In this document: one piece after another, positions 4,582 to 8,888 of the stretch
Layout of the letters: each line of letters opens with the position of its first letter
Position numbering within the stretch: position 1 is the first letter of the stretch
DNA from: Desulfonema limicola
GTDB lineage: Bacteria > Desulfobacterota > Desulfobacteria > Desulfobacterales > DYRC01
Reading direction: 5' to 3'
Assembly (NCBI GenBank): GCA_020718925.1
Contig: DYRC01000162.1
Coordinates: forward strand, 1-8,888
DNA: 8,888 nucleotides
Program-made: the position numbers and the translations under genes
Notes under the pieces: generated by a model
What the model was told of the DNA's origin: nothing
Seen by the model: only the letters and a program-made list of their open reading frames with translations
Databases searched by the model: none

Positions 4582-6804
4582 TTATTCTGCCCTGCGTTTA
4601 TACAACCGCAGGCTGTTCGATACCACCGTGATGCTGCTCAATGACATTGCCAATGCCGCCATGATGGGGTGCAGATGCCGCAGAAATTCCGGACATGTCT
4701 CAAACGGCGCAAGAGCACCCGCAGCCAACGGAATCAGGATCACATTATAAAAAAACGCCCAAAACAGATTTTGCCGGATGGTTCTCATCGTATCCCGGCT
4801 TAATGAAATGGCTTTGGCAATGCCCATCAGACTGCCGCCGGATAAAATCAGATCGGCAGTTTCAATGGCAATGTCTGTTCCGGTGCCGATAGCCATGCCT
4901 ATATCTGCCTGCGCCAAGGCAGGCGCATCGTTGATGCCGTCCCCGACCATGCCTACAATTTTGCCGCTTTTCTGAATGGCTTTGATTTGAGACGATTTTT
5001 CTTCAGGACGAACTTCGGCAAACACATCGCTGATTCCCACCTGCGCCGCAATTGCGCGGGCAGTCTGCTCATTATCGCCGGTCAGCATCACGACCTGAAG
5101 ACCTTGGCGCAAAAGGTTTTCAACAGCTTGTTTTGATTCAGGTTTCAGCGTATCTGCCACCGCAATCAGCCCGATCACAATCTTATCTGCAATTACCGGC
5201 ATCACGGTTTTGCCCTGAGATTGCAGAGTTTTAATTTCATTGTCAAGCAAATTCAGAGAAATTTCCATTTGTGCAAACCAACCGGGCTTTCCGACAAGAA
5301 TTTCTTTGCTATTGACAGATGCCTGAATCCCCAATCCGCCGGATGCTTTGAAATTCTGAGGCGCGTACAATTCAAGCCCTTGTTCTTTTGCTTTTGCAAC
5401 AATGGCTTTGCCCAGAGGATGTTCTGAGCCTATTTCCGCAGACGCCGCAATTTTCAGAAGTTCTTCCTGAAAAGCTGAATCATCACAGACAATATCGGTT
5501 ACTGCCGGTTTGCCCATCGTGATGGTGCCGGTTTTATCCAACACAATCACATCAAGGCGAGACGCCTTTTCCAAAGCCGAACTGTTTTTAAACAACACGC
5601 CGTTTTCCGCGCCTCTGCCGGTTCCTGCCATGATGGCGGTCGGCGTTGCAAGCCCCAACGCGCAAGGGCAGGCAATCACCAGAACCGCCACAAGCCGGAT
5701 CATTGCCGGGACAAATTGTCCGCCGATCATCCACCACAACGCAAAAGTGATCAGCGCAATCGCAATGACTGCCGGAACAAAATAAGCCGCCACCTGATCT
5801 GCCAATGCCTGAATCGGTGCTTTGCTTCCCTGCGCCTCCTGAACCAACCGGATAATCTGTGCCAGCGCGGTTTCTCTGCCGACCCGCGTTGCCTTAAATT
5901 TCAGCAGCCCTTCCTGATTCACCGTCCCGCCGATGACCGTATCCTGCGGTGATTTATCCACCGGCGCGGATTCGCCGCTGATCATGGATTCATCTACTGC
6001 GGAACTTCCTTCCACCACAATGCCGTCCACCGGAATGCGCTGCCCCGGACGAACCATCAGCATATCGCCTTTGATTACCGAAGAAAGCGGAATTTCTTCC
6101 TCTTGTCCGTTTCGGATAACCGTTGCGGTTTTGGGACTTAAATCCATCAGCTTTCGGATAGCTTCGCCGGTTTTACCTTTGGTGCGGGATTCCAGCATTT
6201 TGCCAAGTTTTATCAGGGTGATAATCACGGCAGATGTTTCAAAATATACATGTCCGCCTGATGCCGGAATTATCAGCAATATCAATGAATAAAAATATGC
6301 CACCGATGAGCCTAGTGCCACCAGCACATCCATGTTGGCGGTCTTGTTCCGCAGATTTTTAAACGCGCCGACATAATAATCCCAGCCCGTGTAAAACTGC
6401 ACCGGCGTTGCCAATCCGAAAAACAGCCAGTTGACCCACGCGGCATGACTCCACTGCCCGATAATATTGAAATCACGCGCCATGCTCAATAAGAAAAGCG
6501 GCATGGCAAAGATCACGCCTGCCCAGAATTTCCGGCTCTGATCTTTGATCTCAGCCTCCCGGACAGCCATCTCCGTATCCTGTTCATCCGGTAAAATGGC
6601 TTTGAATCCGGCTTTTTCAATGGCTGCGGCGATTGCCTCCAAAGAAACCGCTTCCGGCAGATATTCCACAGATGCCTGCTCTGAGGCAAAATTGACCGAT
6701 GCGGAAATCACACCGGCAACTTTCTTTTTCAGCGTCCGCTCAATCGTTGCCGCGCAATTGGCACAGGTCATGCCGGATATAGGAATGATGATATTCTGCG
6801 ACAT
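4582..6804 (-). CDS. copA: Cu(I)-exporting P1B-type ATPase CopA
   Basis: A 740-residue inner-membrane pump that couples ATP hydrolysis to export of Cu(I) from the cytoplasm. One N-terminal heavy-metal-associated domain carries 'GMTCANC' (11-17). Other motifs in order: actuator 'SGES' (276-279), the transmembrane metal site 'CPC' (379-381) in 'ACPCALGLATPT', phosphorylation site 'DKTGT' (423-427, D423), the P1B 'SEHPLG' (460-465), 'TGDN' (575-578) and 'GDGINDAP' (621-628). The helix-7 'YN' (686-687) and helix-8 'MSLSS' (720-724) residues identify the copper (P1B-1) subgroup. All catalytic and transport residues are present and the length is normal. The gene lies 9 bp after copZ, with an AGGAGG that overlaps the copZ stop. 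Silver is a possible second substrate. Confidence 0.96.
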   Translation of the reverse strand: MSQNIIIPISGMTCANCAATIERTLKKKVAGVISASVNFASEQASVEYLPEAVSLEAIAAAIEKAGFKAILPDEQDTEMAVREAEIKDQSRKFWAGVIFAMPLFLLSMARDFNIIGQWSHAAWVNWLFFGLATPVQFYTGWDYYVGAFKNLRNKTANMDVLVALGSSVAYFYSLILLIIPASGGHVYFETSAVIITLIKLGKMLESRTKGKTGEAIRKLMDLSPKTATVIRNGQEEEIPLSSVIKGDMLMVRPGQRIPVDGIVVEGSSAVDESMISGESAPVDKSPQDTVIGGTVNQEGLLKFKATRVGRETALAQIIRLVQEAQGSKAPIQALADQVAAYFVPAVIAIALITFALWWMIGGQFVPAMIRLVAVLVIACPCALGLATPTAIMAGTGRGAENGVLFKNSSALEKASRLDVIVLDKTGTITMGKPAVTDIVCDDSAFQEELLKIAASAEIGSEHPLGKAIVAKAKEQGLELYAPQNFKASGGLGIQASVNSKEILVGKPGWFAQMEISLNLLDNEIKTLQSQGKTVMPVIADKIVIGLIAVADTLKPESKQAVENLLRQGLQVVMLTGDNEQTARAIAAQVGISDVFAEVRPEEKSSQIKAIQKSGKIVGMVGDGINDAPALAQADIGMAIGTGTDIAIETADLILSGGSLMGIAKAISLSRDTMRTIRQNLFWAFFYNVILIPLAAGALAPFETCPEFLRHLHPIMAALAMSLSSITVVSNSLRLYKRRAE

Positions 6805-6809
6805 AGATG

Positions 6810-6815
6810 CCTCCT
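6810..6815 (-). promoter_or_regulatory. copA ribosome binding site overlapping the copZ stop codon
   Basis: AGGAGG on the minus strand, 5 bases before ATG 6804, shares bases with the TAG stop of copZ (6816-6814). This is a consensus Shine-Dalgarno and supports both co-transcription and the chosen copA start. Confidence 0.7.
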
Positions 6816-7020
6816 AAAAAGCTGCCGGAAAGTTGATTTCTTTGAGCGTTGCCAAAATTATTTCCAAGCTGGCGGGCGAATCCCATTGAACTGTAACTTC
6901 TTTTTTAGCCGGATCGCCTTGTACTTCAGACACGCCGTTGATTTCACCGAGTTCGTTGGTGATGGTCTTTACGCAATGTCCGCAGGAAATATTCGGAATT
7001 GAAAATGTCTTTTTTTGCAT
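6814..7020 (-). CDS. copZ: Copper chaperone CopZ-like heavy-metal-associated (HMA) protein
   Basis: A 68-residue single-domain protein of the ferredoxin-like HMA fold. The metal site is 'ISCGHC' (11-16) with Cys13 and Cys16, and the rest ('VKTITNELGEINGVSEVQGD', 'KKEVTVQWDS', 'LKEINFPAAF') follows the usual beta-alpha-beta-beta-alpha-beta pattern. It should bind Cu(I) in the cytosol and pass it to CopA, encoded next. The motif is C-G-H-C with the 'MTC' Met replaced by Ser-preceding Ile; His between the Cys residues occurs in several bacterial CopZ proteins. GGAGG lies 7 bases before ATG 7020. No copper-responsive regulator gene or clear operator is seen nearby, and the gap upstream is filled with hairpin repeats. 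Confidence 0.9.
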   Translation of the reverse strand: MQKKTFSIPNISCGHCVKTITNELGEINGVSEVQGDPAKKEVTVQWDSPASLEIILATLKEINFPAAF

Positions 7021-7039
7021 AATATGCCTCCGTACCTAA

Positions 7040-7075
7040 CCCCCCGCCCCCCTTCCCTGAAAGGGAAGGGGGGGA
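7040..7075. repeat. GC-rich hairpin repeat upstream of copZ
   Basis: A perfect 12-bp stem: C6-TTCCCT (7047-7058) pairs with AGGGAA-G6 (7062-7073) around the loop GAA. It is preceded by a C-rich tract beginning AACCCCCCG. It resembles copies 1 and 2 of the other hairpin repeat in composition and design but has a different stem core and loop. It lies immediately before the copZ ribosome site. Confidence 0.7.
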
Positions 7076-7080
7076 GTAAA

Positions 7081-7118
7081 GCCCCCCTCTCCGTTTCGGG
7101 GAGGGGACGGGGGATGGG
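7081..7118. repeat. GC-rich hairpin repeat, copy 2 (after the dppA-like stop)
   Basis: The stem CCCCTCTCCG / CGGGGAGGGG with loop TTT (7084-7106) is identical over 25 bases to the copy at 1575-1599, and the G-rich tail differs slightly (ACGGGGGATGGG against CAGGGGGGGTGGGG). On the minus strand it starts one base after the TAA stop (7122-7120) of the dppA-like gene. With the hairpin at 7040-7075 it forms a composite: the C-rich left flank of the first and the G-rich right flank of the second are roughly complementary, so the two could fold into one branched structure. Confidence 0.75.
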
Positions 7119-7119
7119 T

Positions 7120-8733
7120 TTATTTTATCCACACATTTTTCATACGGATACTGCTTGTGGGATGCAGTTTGAAATTCATTACTTTCTGATTCATAGGACA
7201 AACCACCATTGAATGCGCCATGTTCATCAACGGCATTTCCTCATGGATGATTTCCTGCGCCCGGCGATACAGCTTAACGCGCTCTTCTTTGCTGACCGCT
7301 TGCCGGGCTTGAACGATGATATTGTGGTATTCTTCATTTTTCCACTGAGTCCGCACATTGGAATTTGCCAGTCCGTCCACTAAAACGCCTAAAAAATTAT
7401 CCGGGTCTCCGTTATCGCTGCTCCAGCCTATTTGAAACAAGTCCATATCCGGCGCCTGAGTTCTTTGCTTTTTCAGGTATGTTGTCCATTCAATGCTGAC
7501 AACTTGAAGGTCTATGCCGATATTTTTCAAATCATCATGAATCATCTGAGCCGCTTTCAAGGGATTGGGATTATACGGACGGGCGATTGACATAGTCCAC
7601 AGCGTTATCCGGCTCTGCCCGGCTTCTTTGAGTTTATTGAAAAATTTAGCCTCATTGAGCAGTCTTTTTGCCAATTCGGGGTCATACGGATAATCCTGAA
7701 TATCGTCATTATAGCCCCACATCGTTGGCGGGATGGTGTTTTTCGCAGCTTGTCCCAAATCGGAATAAACCGCATCAGTAATTGCTTTTTTATTGATTGC
7801 ATGAGCAAATGCCTGCCGAACACAGTTATCCTGCCATAAGGGTTTGGTATGATTAAATCCGATATAGGCGATGTTTATTCCGGGCTGGGAAATCAGTTTG
7901 AGTTTTTCATTTTTTTTAGCAGATTCGATGTCTTCGGGATCGGGAAACAGACCTATATCAATCGTGCCGTTTCTGAGTTCCGAAAATCGGTCTGAATTGT
8001 CAGGAAGAGATTTGAAAATTATCTGATTCAGATAAGGCTTGCCATTCCAATACTCTTTGTTGGCGTCCAAGATAATCAGATCATCTCTGGTCCATTTGGA
8101 AAATCTGAAAGGTCCTGTGCCAATCGGATGATTCTTGAAATTTTCGCCTAATTTCAGGATTGCCGTAGGGCTGACAAGCACCGCAAAATCCATCGCCATA
8201 TTGGCAATAAACGGAGCGTCCCGGCACTTGAGCCTGAAAATTACGGTGGCACTGTCTTTGGCTTCAATGCTGTCAAGCGTCTTATCCATTTCCATACTCA
8301 ACCAATAGTTTGCAATATGCAGATATTTTTGTGGAAAATTCCATTGATCTTTGAAAAATTTAACATTTTTTTCTTTCATCATGCGCCCGATGGAAAATGC
8401 CACGGCATCGGCATTCATCTCCGCGCCGTCATGGAATTTCACATCTTTGCGAAGATGAAAGGTATAACTCAGACCATCCGGCGACATTTCCCAAGACGTT
8501 GCCAGACCGGGAACGATTTCTGTGGACTCGTCCGCATACGCCACAAGCTGCTCAAACAGATTATCGCAGACCATAAAAGAATTGCCATCGCTCTCGAAAG
8601 CCGGATCCAGTCCGGAACTGTCTCCTCCGCGTCCTATTATCAATGTTCCGCCGCTTTTGGGTTCCTCGGCAAATGAAATTCCTCCGGCAAACAGCAGCCA
8701 TAAAGCTATCCCTATACGCAGCTTTTTCAGCAT
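7120..8733 (-). CDS. dppA: Dipeptide-type ABC transporter substrate-binding protein, DppA-like
   Basis: A 537-residue periplasmic binding protein of family 5 (SBP_bac_5). It starts with a signal peptide (MLKKLRIGIALWLLFAGGISFA, cleavage probably after A22). Family blocks are 'EIVPGLATSWEMSPDGLSYT' (72-91), 'LRKDVKFHDG' (94-103), 'AMDFAVLVS' (180-188), 'HPIGTGPFRF' (202-211), 'NTIPPTMWGYNDDIQDYPYD' (332-351), 'ARPYNPNP' (384-391) and 'SSDNGDPDNF' (438-447). The last three are close to E. coli DppA, where an Arg and an Asp in the equivalent motifs bind the carboxylate and amino ends of a dipeptide. R385 and D440 appear to be those residues, so dipeptide binding is a reasonable inference. Some DppA homologues also bind heme. 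No lipobox is seen. Membrane and ATPase subunits are not in the window. TGAGGAGA lies about 7 bases before ATG 8733. Confidence 0.9.
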   Translation of the reverse strand: MLKKLRIGIALWLLFAGGISFAEEPKSGGTLIIGRGGDSSGLDPAFESDGNSFMVCDNLFEQLVAYADESTEIVPGLATSWEMSPDGLSYTFHLRKDVKFHDGAEMNADAVAFSIGRMMKEKNVKFFKDQWNFPQKYLHIANYWLSMEMDKTLDSIEAKDSATVIFRLKCRDAPFIANMAMDFAVLVSPTAILKLGENFKNHPIGTGPFRFSKWTRDDLIILDANKEYWNGKPYLNQIIFKSLPDNSDRFSELRNGTIDIGLFPDPEDIESAKKNEKLKLISQPGINIAYIGFNHTKPLWQDNCVRQAFAHAINKKAITDAVYSDLGQAAKNTIPPTMWGYNDDIQDYPYDPELAKRLLNEAKFFNKLKEAGQSRITLWTMSIARPYNPNPLKAAQMIHDDLKNIGIDLQVVSIEWTTYLKKQRTQAPDMDLFQIGWSSDNGDPDNFLGVLVDGLANSNVRTQWKNEEYHNIIVQARQAVSKEERVKLYRRAQEIIHEEMPLMNMAHSMVVCPMNQKVMNFKLHPTSSIRMKNVWIK

Positions 8734-8758
8734 TTCTATCTCCTCAGATTTTTTTATT

Positions 8759-8770
8759 CCTGAAATCAGG
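8759..8770. repeat. Short inverted repeat in the dppA-like 5' leader
   Basis: CCTGA-AA-TCAGG is a 12-base palindrome located about 26 bases before the dppA-like start, just upstream of the ribosome site. It could be a small operator. The two-base centre makes an RNA hairpin unlikely, and a palindrome of this size can occur by chance. Confidence 0.25.
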
Positions 8771-8807
8771 GCAACTGTTAGCAGAAAATATGATAAAAGT
8801 AAAGCAA

Positions 8808-8836
8808 ATTATATCTTCACAGCCATTCTCATTTTG
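8808..8836 (-). promoter_or_regulatory. Candidate promoter for the dppA-like gene
   Basis: A consensus TATAAT (8813-8808, minus strand) lies about 75 bases before the start codon. The expected -35 position 17 bases upstream reads CAAAAT (8836-8831), which is poor. The rest of 8734-8888 is AT-rich and contains no gene that I can support. Confidence 0.3.
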
Positions 8837-8888
8837 AATTTTGAAGATTGTCTGAAATTCATCAAATAAGAGATGAAGAGCGTTATAT

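Noticed and set aside
7036..7120. CsoR-type copper operator upstream of copZ
   Set aside because: The C-runs and G-runs superficially resemble the GC-rich core of CsoR sites, but the AT flanks and spacing are absent and the same hairpin recurs at 1574-1613 away from any copper gene.
6944..7212. Small open frames across the repeat on both strands (for example one reading 'PRPPSLKGKGG')
   Set aside because: Pro/Gly/Lys-rich peptides of this kind arise from GC-rich hairpin repeats and recur wherever such repeats occur. They have no domain and overlap real gene ends.
1..8888. CRISPR array, defence island or biosynthetic cluster
   Set aside because: No regularly spaced direct repeats, Cas-like genes, restriction or toxin-antitoxin pairs or biosynthetic enzymes are visible. 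The single nuclease-like gene at the left edge is not enough to call a defence system.

Overview
The window carries eight recognisable protein-coding genes, all on the minus strand, so transcription runs from high to low coordinates. Base composition is moderate and coding density is high. No rRNA, tRNA, CRISPR array, intact insertion sequence or phage gene is visible. The gene families (a DUF58 protein with a 'YGLhLPG' C-terminus, a LivG/LivF pair, CopZ/CopA, a DppA-type binding protein, a PD-(D/E)XK protein of the Rpn/DUF4351 kind) and the abundance of intergenic palindromic repeats suggest a Gram-negative bacterium. It may be a large-genome member of the Desulfobacterota (Desulfobacterales-like), but this taxonomic placement is inference from family resemblance only.

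Layout in transcription order. (1) A dipeptide-type periplasmic binding protein (7120-8733) with its own upstream region. (2) A composite palindromic repeat, then the copper genes copZ (6814-7020) and copA (4582-6804), a chaperone and exporter pair 9 bp apart. (3) A roughly 100-bp element of nested hairpins (4470-4566). (4) A tightly packed run livG, livF, a HAMP-only membrane protein and a TauE/SafE-family permease (1616-4446). Neighbouring genes here are 2 bp apart or overlap by 4 and 11 bp, which indicates one operon with translational coupling. (5) Another copy of the GC-rich hairpin repeat. (6) A DUF58 membrane-anchored protein (595-1533). (7) A 150-bp gap with possible promoter signals, then the N-terminal 147 residues of a PD-(D/E)XK nuclease-like protein that runs off the left edge.

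The best understood module is CopZ-CopA: cytosolic Cu(I) is bound by CopZ and exported by the P-type ATPase. The liv ATPases have no permease or binding-protein partner here, so they must work with subunits encoded elsewhere. The HAMP protein has two membrane helices, a HAMP linker and a short coiled-coil tail but no recognisable output domain. Its overlap with both livF and the TauE-like gene is the most unusual gene arrangement in the window.

I did not find a convincing new multi-gene system. The observations most worth following up are the nested palindrome between copA and livG, which shows a compensatory base-pair change between its two inner hairpins; the GC-rich hairpin repeat that twice abuts a TAA stop codon; and the HAMP-only protein embedded in a transporter operon.
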